Source of the DNA: an uncultured Bacteroidales bacterium
GTDB lineage: Bacteria; Bacteroidota; Bacteroidia; Bacteroidales; Bacteroidaceae
Length of the DNA: 64,000 nucleotides
NCBI GenBank assembly: GCA_902801475.1
Contig: CADCIO010000002.1
Span: 1 to 64,000 of the forward strand
Direction: 5' to 3'
The first letter of the stretch is position 1. The number at the start of each line of letters is the position of its first letter. Positions 51,773 to 59,325 of the stretch are shown here, in pieces. Made by a program: the position numbers and the translations under genes. The notes beneath the pieces are model-generated. The model was not told where the DNA came from and did no database searches. It worked only from the letters and a program-made list of their open reading frames with translations.

Positions 51773-53897
51773 TGTCGTTTTGATTTAAAGAGTTAGACTT
51801 ATAGTTGTTAAAAAGTTTTTTGCCATGATTGAACCGGATGGTGAAGGCAGCATACACGGTAGTGCCAGGGTTGGTGGTGCCGAGATGCAACCCATGATCG
51901 GTCTTATCCACATAGTTGAAGATGTTATCGACTCCTGCTTCGAGGTTGAAGGTGAGGGGACGCTGCTTGCCGTGCTTGGTGGAGAAAGAATAGTTGCCCG
52001 TCAGTCTCCAAAGCTGGTAGCCCTTGCCGTTGCCGTTCAGTTGGTAGTAGCGTTTGGTGGAGGCACGTCCGTAAATGCCTGCTCCCCATGTGTTCTCGTT
52101 CTTCAAGGTGTGGTTCCACGTCACATAACAATTCCCCTTGTGGTGTGCCATACCGTCGATGATCACGCTCTTTAGCACGTCATCATCGCTATCGTACAAT
52201 TCTGCATCAGTGTCCAAATAGCTGTAGCCTAATCCTGCTGTCCACTCCTTGTTGAAGCGATAGCGCAGGGTCACATCCGCACCATAGGTCTTGGCTGACT
52301 CCAAGTTCTTGTATTTCCGTGTCTTGATGGGCAGATATTTGGTGTAGAGGTCGATGGGTGCCTCGCTGTTGGGGATGGTGACGAGGGCAATCATGTCGTT
52401 CACCTGATTGTAATAGCCTGTAGCTGTGAAGGAGAATCCTCCGTGATTGTACTCGAAACCCAACGAGAAGTAGTTGCTTGCCTGAGGTTTGAGATTTGTG
52501 TTGCCCAAGAAGAGATAGGCACCGTTCATGTTGCGCATGTACTGATAGTAAAGTTCCTTGGGAGTGGGGGTCTTGAAACCTTGACTCCATGTGGCACGGA
52601 TGCGCAGGTCGTTCCATTTGACCATCGTGGACACCTTGGGAGTGAGATGCCAACCAAACTGCTCGTTCCTGTTCAGACGCAAACCAGCTGTCACGTTGAA
52701 CCAATCCACAGGGTTGTATTCGTCCTGAACATAGAGGGCTTCCGTATTGTCTTTCGCCTTACCTCCCTCCACACGATTGGGCGCTTTCAACCAGTCGTAA
52801 CGCCACTCCAGACCTGTGCTGAGACGATTCTCATAAGGCAAGGAGAACACGCCTTTCAGATGTGCCATCGTACGTTGTTGGTCGCTCTGCAACTGGTGCT
52901 GCCCAGGGTAGTAGGGGAAGTAGGAAGTGTGCTGCCCGTTCACATAACCGTCGGTCAGCGTGACGGCTGTGAAGTCGTAGTAGTAGGCATGACGGTTCCA
53001 ATCGACATCTAAGGTGAGGAGGTCGGTGTCATTCAGTTTCCATTTGCCACCTACAGCAGCCGAGGCATTGTTGTAGCGGAGGTCGTAGGTCTTGATGTCC
53101 ACACCAGGGTGCTTGCCGCTGGGACGGTAGATGCGTTTGCGGTAAATACTACCATCTGCATAGAGTTCTATGTCCTTGTTGATGGAGTAGGTGAGACGTT
53201 CAGATACTTGCCAGTTGGTGTAGCGATTGACGGTCTTGTTTCGTGAGTCGGTGATGACAAACTCCGTCTGATGCGGATCCTCTTTTGCAGTGTTCTGCCA
53301 TCCATCGCTGTGTTGCAGTTGGAAGTTGGTGTAACTGCTCAGCTTGCCGAGATTCAGAGCGATGCCGTTGTGTTGGCGCAGTTCGCCATAGGAACCGCCT
53401 CGTGTGGTGTTCTCGAACAGGAAACCTTCCGTGTTGTGCTTCTTCGTGATGATGTTCACCACACCTGCGATGGCATCACTTCCGTAGAGTGCAGAGGAAG
53501 CTCCTTTCACAATCTCAATCTTCTCGATGTTGTGAGGGTCGATGAGTCCGAGGTCATTTTCCCCGCCATTGTCACCATGAATGCGCTTGCCGTCGATGAG
53601 AATGAGGATGTAGTTGTTGCCCAGACCGTTCATCTGCATCTGACTGCCCATATCGCCCTCGTTGAAGGCGAAGGAAGCCGTCAGTCCCGATAGGATGTCT
53701 GCCACCGAACTGCCGGAGAAGTTCTTCAACATCTGCTTGCTGATGACCTCCGTCTGTACGGGCGCATCCTTTAGCAGGTGCTGAGTGCCAGTACCTGTAA
53801 CGACCACCTCTTGCAGGGAATCACCCTGCACGGTGTCTTGAGCCAACAATGTCTGGGTAAGGCACATCAGCGCCCATCCCATGATCAATTTTCTCAT
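51759..53897 (-). CDS. TonB-dependent receptor, first gene behind cobalamin riboswitch 2
   Basis: This 712-residue receptor has a signal peptide ending L-L-A-Q. A plug domain (about 28-145) contains V-V-V-T-G-T-G, M-N-G-L-G-N-N-Y-I-L-I-L-I-D-G-K and S-A-L-Y-G-S-D-A-I-A-G-V-V-N. The barrel ends in A-A-F-T-I-R-F-N-H plus a polar tail. It is related to the receptor at 48470 but clearly distinct. It overlaps cbiK by 14 bases. Direct riboswitch control implies corrinoid uptake. Confidence 0.9.
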   Translation of the reverse strand: MRKLIMGWALMCLTQTLLAQDTVQGDSLQEVVVTGTGTQHLLKDAPVQTEVISKQMLKNFSGSSVADILSGLTASFAFNEGDMGSQMQMNGLGNNYILILIDGKRIHGDNGGENDLGLIDPHNIEKIEIVKGASSALYGSDAIAGVVNIITKKHNTEGFLFENTTRGGSYGELRQHNGIALNLGKLSSYTNFQLQHSDGWQNTAKEDPHQTEFVITDSRNKTVNRYTNWQVSERLTYSINKDIELYADGSIYRKRIYRPSGKHPGVDIKTYDLRYNNASAAVGGKWKLNDTDLLTLDVDWNRHAYYYDFTAVTLTDGYVNGQHTSYFPYYPGQHQLQSDQQRTMAHLKGVFSLPYENRLSTGLEWRYDWLKAPNRVEGGKAKDNTEALYVQDEYNPVDWFNVTAGLRLNRNEQFGWHLTPKVSTMVKWNDLRIRATWSQGFKTPTPKELYYQYMRNMNGAYLFLGNTNLKPQASNYFSLGFEYNHGGFSFTATGYYNQVNDMIALVTIPNSEAPIDLYTKYLPIKTRKYKNLESAKTYGADVTLRYRFNKEWTAGLGYSYLDTDAELYDSDDDVLKSVIIDGMAHHKGNCYVTWNHTLKNENTWGAGIYGRASTKRYYQLNGNGKGYQLWRLTGNYSFSTKHGKQRPLTFNLEAGVDNIFNYVDKTDHGLHLGTTNPGTTVYAAFTIRFNHGKKLFNNYKSNSLNQNDNEDN

Positions 53898-53943
53898 CAG
53901 TGTGTTGTGTTATCACGCATGCTCCTGTGCGTGTCACCATATT

Positions 53944-54017
53944 ACGTTAGTTTGTTAGTGTGATGGTTTGTTAGTTTGTTAGGGACTAATCCACTAATTC
54001 ACTAATCACTAATCCAC
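53944..54017 (-). repeat. Octamer repeats in the riboswitch-2 leader
   Basis: Plus strand TTAGTTTG, TTAGTGTG, ATGGTTTG, TTAGTTTG at period 8, followed by TAATCCAC-type units in the opposite sense. It lies between the riboswitch and the receptor ATG and could fold on itself. Confidence 0.65.
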
Positions 54018-54023
54018 TACTTT

Positions 54024-54175
54024 GGCAGGTCTTCTGACTTTCCCCCAGTCCGCTCGCCTTCCCGATTCCTCAGTGGCTTTTGATGAACAGACGTTGACAA
54101 AAGGGGATTACAGCTGCAGGTACAGCTCCGGATTTGCACCGGATTCCCTTGCATCGATTTGCTCGATTACCAATT
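54024..54175 (-). promoter_or_regulatory. Cobalamin riboswitch 2
   Basis: On the minus strand: AAGGGAATCCGGTGCAAATC, GCTGTACCTGCAGCTGTAA, the exact B12 box AAAGCCACTGAGG, GGGAAGGCGAGC, and AGTCAGAAGACCTGCC. All core elements of the class are in order. It precedes the receptor-cbiK-receptor-cobJ/cbiC-cbiET-cbiG/cobM run, which it should repress when cobalamin is plentiful. Confidence 0.96.
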
Positions 54176-54182
54176 TCGGTGG

Positions 54183-54190
54183 CAAAGATA
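54183..54190 (-). promoter_or_regulatory. -7 element for the riboswitch-2 operon
   Basis: TATCTTTG on the minus strand immediately upstream of the riboswitch. Confidence 0.65.
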
Positions 54191-54200
54191 ATAAGAATAA

Positions 54201-54235
54201 TTGAAAATTGATAATTGAAAATTGATAATTTTTAC
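54201..54235 (+). repeat. Period-7 array, units TTGAAAA/TTGATAA
   Basis: TTGAAAA, TTGATAA, TTGAAAA, TTGATAA, TTTTTAC between the divergent riboswitch operon and cobB. Confidence 0.75.
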
Positions 54236-54280
54236 TATCCAGCTCGTTTTCTGTGGAAAAAAACATCCCGAATGGCTAAT

Positions 54281-54308
54281 TATCAACTGTCAACTGTCAA
54301 CTGTCAAC
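54281..54308 (+). repeat. Period-7 array, unit TGTCAAC
   Basis: TATCAAC then TGTCAAC three times, ending ten bases before the cobB -7 element. Confidence 0.88.
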
Positions 54309-54317
54309 AAAAAATAC

Positions 54318-54325
54318 TACCTTTG
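54318..54325 (+). promoter_or_regulatory. -7 element giving a near-leaderless cobB transcript
   Basis: TACCTTTG, then exactly 7 bases, then ATG at 54333, the same spacing as the CobJ-CbiC gene. Confidence 0.6.
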
Positions 54326-54332
54326 CACTCCG

Positions 54333-54986
54333 ATGACACATTCTTTTCTCATATCAGCACCCACAAGTGGCTCTGGCAAGACGACAATTGCCCGAGGGCT
54401 GATGGCGTTGTATGTGAAGAAGGGGATGAAGGTGCAACCCTTCAAGTGCGGACCTGATTACATCGACACGAAATTTCATGCTGTCGTATGCGGTCGCCCC
54501 AGCATCAATCTCGATACCTTTATGGCAACCCAAGAGCACGTGAAGGAGCTTTTTGTCCATTATGGCACCGATGCCGACCTGTGCATTGTGGAGGGCATGA
54601 TGGGCTTGTTCGATGGCTATGACCGCGACAAGGGTTCGTCGGCAGAGATAGCAAGCGTGTTGGATGTGCCTGTGGTGCTGGTGGTCGATGCCAAGTCGGC
54701 AGCTTACTCCATCGCCGCTTTGCTGTCGGGTTTCCTCCATTTCCGTGAGGATGTGCGCATCGCAGGAGTCATCTTCAACAAAGTGGGTTCACAGCGTCAT
54801 CAAGAGATGCTTCAACAGGTGTGTGACGACCTGCAGGTGGAGTGCTTCGGCTTCCTTCCCAAGCATCCAGAACTGGAACAGGGTTCACGCTATTTGGGAC
54901 TCGATTTCTCAGAGGACACGAAGAACGATACATTGGTCAAACTATTGGAAGAGAACGTCAGATGGGAAAGGCTCTTAAAGTTGTGA
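54333..54986 (+). CDS. cobB: Cobyrinate a,c-diamide synthase, ATPase half (split CobB/CbiA)
   Basis: These 217 residues hold the N-terminal ATP-binding half. They include A-P-T-S-G-S-G-K-T-T near 9-18, F-K-C-G-P-D-Y-I-D near 37-45, E-G-M-M-G-L-F-D-G near 87-95 and V-V-D-A-K-S-A-A-Y-S near 117-126. CobB/CbiA amidates the a and c side chains of cobyrinate using glutamine. Family members are single chains of about 430-460 residues. Here the frame stops at 54986 and the glutaminase half continues in the -1 frame, with a 25-base overlap. It could be a frameshift mutation, a programmed shift, or two coupled subunits. Confidence 0.87.
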   Translation: MTHSFLISAPTSGSGKTTIARGLMALYVKKGMKVQPFKCGPDYIDTKFHAVVCGRPSINLDTFMATQEHVKELFVHYGTDADLCIVEGMMGLFDGYDRDKGSSAEIASVLDVPVVLVVDAKSAAYSIAALLSGFLHFREDVRIAGVIFNKVGSQRHQEMLQQVCDDLQVECFGFLPKHPELEQGSRYLGLDFSEDTKNDTLVKLLEENVRWERLLKL

Positions 54987-55549
54987 TGGCAAGGAATGCC
55001 GAGTCGTTCTCCTTCTATTATCAGGAGAACCTTGACCGATGGGAGCGAGAGGGTAGTGTGACCTTCTTCGACCCCGAGACTGATGTGCCCGACCTGAGCG
55101 ATTGTGACTTGCTCTACCTCCCTGGTGGCTATCCTGAGAAACATCTGGAGGCGCTGGTGGCGATGGAACCGACTCGTCAATGTATCCGTGACTATGCCGA
55201 GCGAGGTGGACACATCGTGGCAGAGTGTGGTGGCATGATGTACCTCTGCCAAAGCATCGTGACCGACAAAGGCGAATACCCCATGTGTGGTGTCCTGCCC
55301 TACAAGATTACAGCCCGACAGTCCGACCGCAAGCTCTCCCTCGGCTATCGCCGTTTCACCCTCGACGGAAAGGAATATCGGGGACATGAGTTCCACTACA
55401 CCCAGTTCCTCGGCGATGCCCCTTCCTCCATCGTGCAGGTCTATAATGCCAAGGGTGACCCCGTGCCTACCCCTGTGTTCAAATATCGGAATGTATTGGC
55501 AAGCTATACACATCTTTATATTATATACACTTATTCATTACTTAATTAA
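54962..55549 (+). CDS. Cobyrinate a,c-diamide synthase, glutaminase half (split CobB/CbiA)
   Basis: These 195 residues hold the class I glutamine amidotransferase half. They include A-R-N-A-E-S-F-S-F-Y-Y near 10-20, L-P-G-G-Y-P-E-K near 53-60, the nucleophile Cys89 in A-E-C-G-G-M-M-Y-L, and the catalytic His in A-S-Y-T-H-L-Y near the end. After that His the tail (I-I-Y-T-Y-S-L-L-N) is AT-rich and unlike the family. An ATG at 54962 could start it independently, and the frame is open upstream to 54842. Confidence 0.83.
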   Translation: MGKALKVVMARNAESFSFYYQENLDRWEREGSVTFFDPETDVPDLSDCDLLYLPGGYPEKHLEALVAMEPTRQCIRDYAERGGHIVAECGGMMYLCQSIVTDKGEYPMCGVLPYKITARQSDRKLSLGYRRFTLDGKEYRGHEFHYTQFLGDAPSSIVQVYNAKGDPVPTPVFKYRNVLASYTHLYIIYTYSLLN

Positions 55550-55560
55550 TCAAACAAATC

Positions 55561-56145
55561 ATGAAGAAAGTATTCTTTTCTTTCGCCATCGCAACGATGA
55601 TGGCATCGCTCATGGCTTGCGGTGGCAAGACCGAGCAGAATCAGAACGACCAGGACTCTACAGCAGTTGAGGCTGAGGCAGAAGAAGTGCAAGAGTTCAA
55701 ACTCAAGGAAATCATGAAGACTCCCAGCACGATGGACAACAACAAGTATTTCACTGTGACTTACGGCGTAGGCGAGGGCATCGGCAACATCGTGGAGTGG
55801 GATCTCGACAGTGGCGTTTATGGACACATCTTCCCCCTCAAGGAGGATGGTACGCGTGACACCACAGGTGATGCAACTCTCCGTGTGAACGTGAAGGACG
55901 CTACCCTCGACGACGTGAAGGCAGACCCCAAGAAGTGGACGCTTGAAGAGGTGATGGAAGATCGCGGCACCACTACCATCAATGGTGTGGACTACTGGAC
56001 CTTCGAAGGCGATGCACGCATGGTCTTCTATGTGGCACCCACCCTCTCCGACAACAAAGTTGTCATCGCCTCCATCCCTCAGTTCGCCATCGACAGAAAT
56101 CTGGAATATATCATGAATTCTCTCCAGACCTTGAAGCTGAAATAA
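55561..56145 (+). CDS. Hypothetical lipoprotein
   Basis: This 194-residue lipoprotein has the lipobox L-M-A-C-G-G (Cys20). A Glu/Asp-rich spacer (E-A-E-A-E-E-V-Q-E) is followed by a compact domain with Y-F-T-V-T-Y-G-V-G-E-G-I-G-N and V-D-Y-W-T-F-E-G-D-A-R-M-V-F. I recognise no family. The start is 11 bases after cobB, so it could be read from the same transcript. A good terminator follows. Confidence 0.8.
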   Translation: MKKVFFSFAIATMMASLMACGGKTEQNQNDQDSTAVEAEAEEVQEFKLKEIMKTPSTMDNNKYFTVTYGVGEGIGNIVEWDLDSGVYGHIFPLKEDGTRDTTGDATLRVNVKDATLDDVKADPKKWTLEEVMEDRGTTTINGVDYWTFEGDARMVFYVAPTLSDNKVVIASIPQFAIDRNLEYIMNSLQTLKLK

Positions 56146-56165
56146 TCAGACAGCTAAACAAAAGA

Positions 56166-56202
56166 ATAGCCCGTGCAAGTTGTACGGGCTATTTGCTTTT
56201 AT
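56166..56202 (+). terminator. Terminator after the lipoprotein gene
   Basis: ATAGCCCGT (56166-56174) pairs with ACGGGCTAT (56184-56192), with CAA/TTG extending the stem, then a T-rich tract. Confidence 0.85.
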
Positions 56203-56258
56203 TCAAACCTTTTCCCAATTTTTTATATCATTCTCTTGGAAGTGTCAAGAAAAGGATA

Positions 56259-56266
56259 TATCTTTG
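56259..56266 (+). promoter_or_regulatory. Promoter for the MATE transporter
   Basis: TATCTTTG with TTG 20 bases upstream (56236-56238). The leader is about 175 bases long. Confidence 0.65.
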
Positions 56267-56320
56267 CAAACGGAACTTAAGTCAATCACTAATTTAACAA
56301 CAATCTAAGACTAACGTAAA

Positions 56321-56377
56321 ATGAAAAAGATCCTGAAGAATTGCGACATGTCGCTGGTCATCACCGTCAAGGAATAG
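56321..56377 (+). CDS. Possible 18-codon leader peptide upstream of the MATE gene
   Basis: ATG at 56321 opens M-K-K-I-L-K-N-C-D-M-S-L-V-I-T-V-K-E then stops. It is the first ATG after the promoter and lies 70 bases before the transporter start in another frame. It may be a regulatory upstream ORF or a decayed gene start. There is no homology I can name. Confidence 0.35.
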   Translation: MKKILKNCDMSLVITVKE

Positions 56378-56447
56378 GCTCCACCGCCCAGCAGGGCGTC
56401 ATGTGGAAGAAGGTGCAGTAAAACAGTCTAACGAAACTATAGCAACT

Positions 56448-58169
56448 ATGTATATTAGCAAATATCGTAACAGCTACCTGATTGACAAGGCTTACCGGCT
56501 AACACTGGTGAGCGTGACGCTTACGGCATTGGCGCCGCTCATCGCTACGCTGGTAGATGGTCTCTTCTCGAGCAACCTGTTGGGCAACGACGCCTTCATC
56601 TCAGTGAGTGTGGCGCTGCCTTTGGTTAACGCCGTGAGCGTGCTCACAATGATATGCGAACGTGGCGGCTCTGTGCTTGCAGCAGCTCAGCTGGCCAAGG
56701 GCAACCGCGACAAGGCCAACCGCATCTACACAGCGGCATTCGCCTCGGCGGTGCTGGTGGCGGTAATAGTGGCTGTGGGCATCTGGATCAACCTCGACAG
56801 CGTCGCTTTGGGACTGACCGGTAGGCCTGAGAGCGCAGCCTACGCCCGCGAGTACCTGCAGGTCATCGTGATTTACCTGCTCATCCTGCCGCTCAACAAC
56901 ACGTTCAACGACTTTGCCACGCAGGAGGGTTTTCCGCAATTAGCCACCCGCGCCGTGGCTGCGGGTAGTGTGGCCAATGTGGTGCTCGACATCCTGTTCA
57001 TCGGTGTTTTCGGCATGGGCATCAGCGGTGCGGCATGGGGTACGGTCATTTCGGGTCTCATCAATCTGGCACTCATCTCGCCCTATTTCATCAGGGGCAA
57101 GAACCAGCCCAAATTGGTGCGGCCGCAGGGCGACCTGGGTGCCATCCTCGTCGATAACCTCAAGCATGGCTTCGGTTTCAACGTATTCTTTATCGTGGTA
57201 AACGCCTTTATGCTGTTGGGCAACGCGTTGGTACTGAAAGTGGCAGGGCACGACGGACTCACACTCTTCGATGTATGCCTGCAGATACAGTCGGCCACAT
57301 TCTCGGTCGTTGTCGGACTCTGTATAGCCGGCATCGCACACATCACCTACATGCGTGCAAGTGGCGACAGCGACGGACTGCAGCGCATCATGAATATTAC
57401 TGCCAGCATCGTGGTGGGATTCTACGGTGTGCTACTGCTGTTACTGGTGACTGTGCCGCAGCTTTTCCTGTGGTGCTTTGGTCTGGAAGGCAGCATCGAC
57501 CTCGCCCTGGCCCGCAGGGTATTCACCTGCTTTGGCATCTACTACTTCTGCTTCTGCGTGGTGTCGGTGTATGTCACTGTTGTGCTGCAACTGGCAGGTC
57601 ACGTATCAGCTAAGATCGCACTGGTATTCGCCATGGGCATCATCGCCTATCTGAGCATGCTTGGCCTTTCGAAGATTAGTGTCGATGCCATGTGGCTGGG
57701 AATGATTGTGGGTGGTGTGCCTATCCTTGTGGCCAGTCTGGCTTACGGCTACCGGGAGCACCTCAAGCACCCGTTCTATACCAAGTTCTCGATGGTTGAC
57801 AAGATGCTGACGTGTATTAAATTCGAATGCTCGTTAGATTATGAGCTACACCATCTTGAAGAGATGAAACGGATGATAAAGCTATTTGACGACACCTGCG
57901 AGATGAGCGAAGAGGTGAGTTCGAAGATGTACTCCACCATCCTGGCGCTCATCGACGATGCCGAGGAACGTAGAAGTGGTCATCTTAAATATTTCGACAT
58001 CTCGCTCTGCGAGTTAGACGACGGCTTCCAGATGACCATCAAAGACTGCGGCCGTCCCTACGACCCGGTACACAATGGCATGGATGCCGCATCAGTAGGT
58101 GCCCGCTCTGCAACCTACCGCTACATGTTCACCATGAATGTAACAACGATAGTATGGGATAAAAAATAA
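56448..58169 (+). CDS. MATE-family efflux transporter with C-terminal ATPase-like domain
   Basis: This 573-residue protein has twelve probable membrane helices over residues about 15-445, with MATE features (N-D-A-F-I-S-V-S-V-A-L-P near 45, F-A-T-Q-E-G-F-P-Q near 157). An unusual cytoplasmic domain of about 120 residues follows. It contains a helix with H-H-L-E-E-M-K-R-M and then D-D-G-F-Q-M-T-I-K-D-C-G-R-P-Y-D-P, resembling the D-x-G box of GHKL/RsbW-type ATPases. The frame opens at a GTG at 56403, but ATG 56448 is a better start. The substrate is unknown. Confidence 0.84.
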   Translation: MYISKYRNSYLIDKAYRLTLVSVTLTALAPLIATLVDGLFSSNLLGNDAFISVSVALPLVNAVSVLTMICERGGSVLAAAQLAKGNRDKANRIYTAAFASAVLVAVIVAVGIWINLDSVALGLTGRPESAAYAREYLQVIVIYLLILPLNNTFNDFATQEGFPQLATRAVAAGSVANVVLDILFIGVFGMGISGAAWGTVISGLINLALISPYFIRGKNQPKLVRPQGDLGAILVDNLKHGFGFNVFFIVVNAFMLLGNALVLKVAGHDGLTLFDVCLQIQSATFSVVVGLCIAGIAHITYMRASGDSDGLQRIMNITASIVVGFYGVLLLLLVTVPQLFLWCFGLEGSIDLALARRVFTCFGIYYFCFCVVSVYVTVVLQLAGHVSAKIALVFAMGIIAYLSMLGLSKISVDAMWLGMIVGGVPILVASLAYGYREHLKHPFYTKFSMVDKMLTCIKFECSLDYELHHLEEMKRMIKLFDDTCEMSEEVSSKMYSTILALIDDAEERRSGHLKYFDISLCELDDGFQMTIKDCGRPYDPVHNGMDAASVGARSATYRYMFTMNVTTIVWDKK

Positions 58170-58221
58170 TAGGCGCTACGCGATGACGAACCTGGGTTCT
58201 CATCCACTTCCCTGAATACAC

Positions 58222-58256
58222 AAAAAAAGAGCAGCCTTACTAAGGTTGCTCTTTTC
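58222..58256. terminator. Bidirectional terminator between MATE and the tRNA array
   Basis: AAAGAGCA and TGCTCTTT close a stem that continues CCTTA/TAAGG after one G-T pair. There is a T run on each strand. Confidence 0.85.
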
Positions 58257-58260
58257 TTTG

Positions 58261-58345
58261 CGGAGGGAGAGGGATTCGAACCCCCGGTGCCTCTCAGCAC
58301 GACGGTTTTCAAGACCGTTGTAATCGACCACTCTACCATCCCTCC
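58261..58345 (-). tRNA. tRNA-Ser (anticodon TGA)
   Basis: Acceptor GGAGGGA/TCCCTCC, anticodon loop CTTGAAA and a long variable arm. Last gene of the eight-tRNA array; CCA not encoded. Confidence 0.94.
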
Positions 58346-58388
58346 TAAAATGAAAGGGATTTTGATATTGTCTCAATCCCTTTCCTTG

Positions 58389-58461
58389 TACGCCCTCAGG
58401 GGCTCGAACCCTGGACCCATTGATTAAGAGTCAATTGCTCTACCAACTGAGCTAAGGACGC
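58389..58461 (-). tRNA. tRNA-Lys (anticodon CTT)
   Basis: Acceptor GCGTCCT/AGGGCGT with two G-T pairs; anticodon loop CTCTTAA. Confidence 0.93.
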
Positions 58462-58472
58462 ATCTTTATGTT

Positions 58473-58549
58473 TGGCGCTTCAGGATGGGCTTGAACCAAC
58501 GACCCCATGATTAACAGTCATGTGCTCTAACCAACTGAGCTACTGAAGC
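58473..58549 (-). tRNA. tRNA-Asn (anticodon GTT)
   Basis: Acceptor GCTTCAG/CTGAAGC; anticodon loop CTGTTAA. The 3' CCA is encoded, unlike most of the array. Confidence 0.94.
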
Positions 58550-58575
58550 ATTGTTTATGTCTGGCGTTCCTTGTG

Positions 58576-58657
58576 TGAAGAGGAGGAGACTCGAACTCCC
58601 ACGGGCTGAGCCCACTACCCCCTCAAAGTAGCGCGTCTACCATTCCGCCACCTCTCC
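58576..58657 (-). tRNA. tRNA-Leu (anticodon GAG)
   Basis: Acceptor GGAGAGG/CCTCTTC; anticodon loop TTGAGGG and a long variable arm. Confidence 0.93.
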
Positions 58658-58700
58658 ATGAAGGATTTTTTTTTGAGAACATCGGAAGTTCCGATTGTAG

Positions 58701-58773
58701 AGCGGAAGACGGGGCTCAAACCCGCGACCCCCAGCTTGGAAGGCTAGTGCTCTATCAACTGAGCTACTTCCGC
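58701..58773 (-). tRNA. tRNA-Gly (anticodon TCC)
   Basis: Acceptor GCGGAAG/CTTCCGC; anticodon loop CTTCCAA. Confidence 0.94.
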
Positions 58774-58791
58774 GACCTAATTCTCATTTTG

Positions 58792-58874
58792 TGGGCAGGG
58801 ACGGATTCGAACCGCCGAAGCCGTAAGGCAACAGATTTACAGTCTGCCCGTTTTAACCACTTACCTACCTACCC
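58792..58874 (-). tRNA. tRNA-Tyr (anticodon GTA)
   Basis: Acceptor GGGTAGG/CCTGCCC; anticodon loop CTGTAAA and a long variable arm. Confidence 0.94.
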
Positions 58875-58927
58875 GAAGCTTTCGCTTGTATGTTCCTTTT
58901 AATAAGGATTGGCTTTCGCCTATCGTG

Positions 58928-59001
58928 TGACTCGCACAGGATTCAAACCTGTAACCTTTTGATCCGTAGTCAAATGCTCTATTCAGTTGAGCTAGCGAGC
59001 C
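58928..59001 (-). tRNA. tRNA-Arg (anticodon ACG)
   Basis: Acceptor GGCTCGC/GCGAGTC; anticodon loop CTACGGA. Confidence 0.94.
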
Positions 59002-59024
59002 AAATGAGTCTATTTCTAAGGACG

Positions 59025-59099
59025 TGGGCGCTGACGGATTCGAACCGCCGACCCTCTGCTTGTAAGGCAGACGCTCTGAACCAACTGAGCTAAGCGCCC
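59025..59099 (-). tRNA. tRNA-Val (anticodon TAC), copy 2
   Basis: First gene of the array; same sequence as the tRNA at 9365-9439. Confidence 0.95.
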
Positions 59100-59187
59100 T
59101 CTTGCCGTAGTGAGAATCCCCTTCGGAATAACATCGCCGCACTCGACTTTGTTAGGTGTTTCCTGCGTTTCTTCTCAAAAGCGAGTG

Positions 59188-59195
59188 CAAAGGTA
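59188..59195 (-). promoter_or_regulatory. -7 element for the tRNA array
   Basis: TACCTTTG on the minus strand, 89 bases before tRNA-Val. Bases 59200-59325 are AT-rich with no gene. Confidence 0.6.
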
Positions 59196-59325
59196 GGGAC
59201 TTTTTAGCAAACAGCCAAATATTTGAGTAACTTTTTTCTAAAAATTTTTATCCCGTTTTCATAAACTGCTGATTATCAGCAATGCCTTTTTTTCTCGTTT
59301 TGGGGCAAGTTGCAAAAAATGGGGT

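Noticed and set aside
55500-55560. Promoter for the lipoprotein at 55561
   Set aside because: The stretch is AT-rich but has no TAnnTTTG element, so read-through from cobB is more likely.
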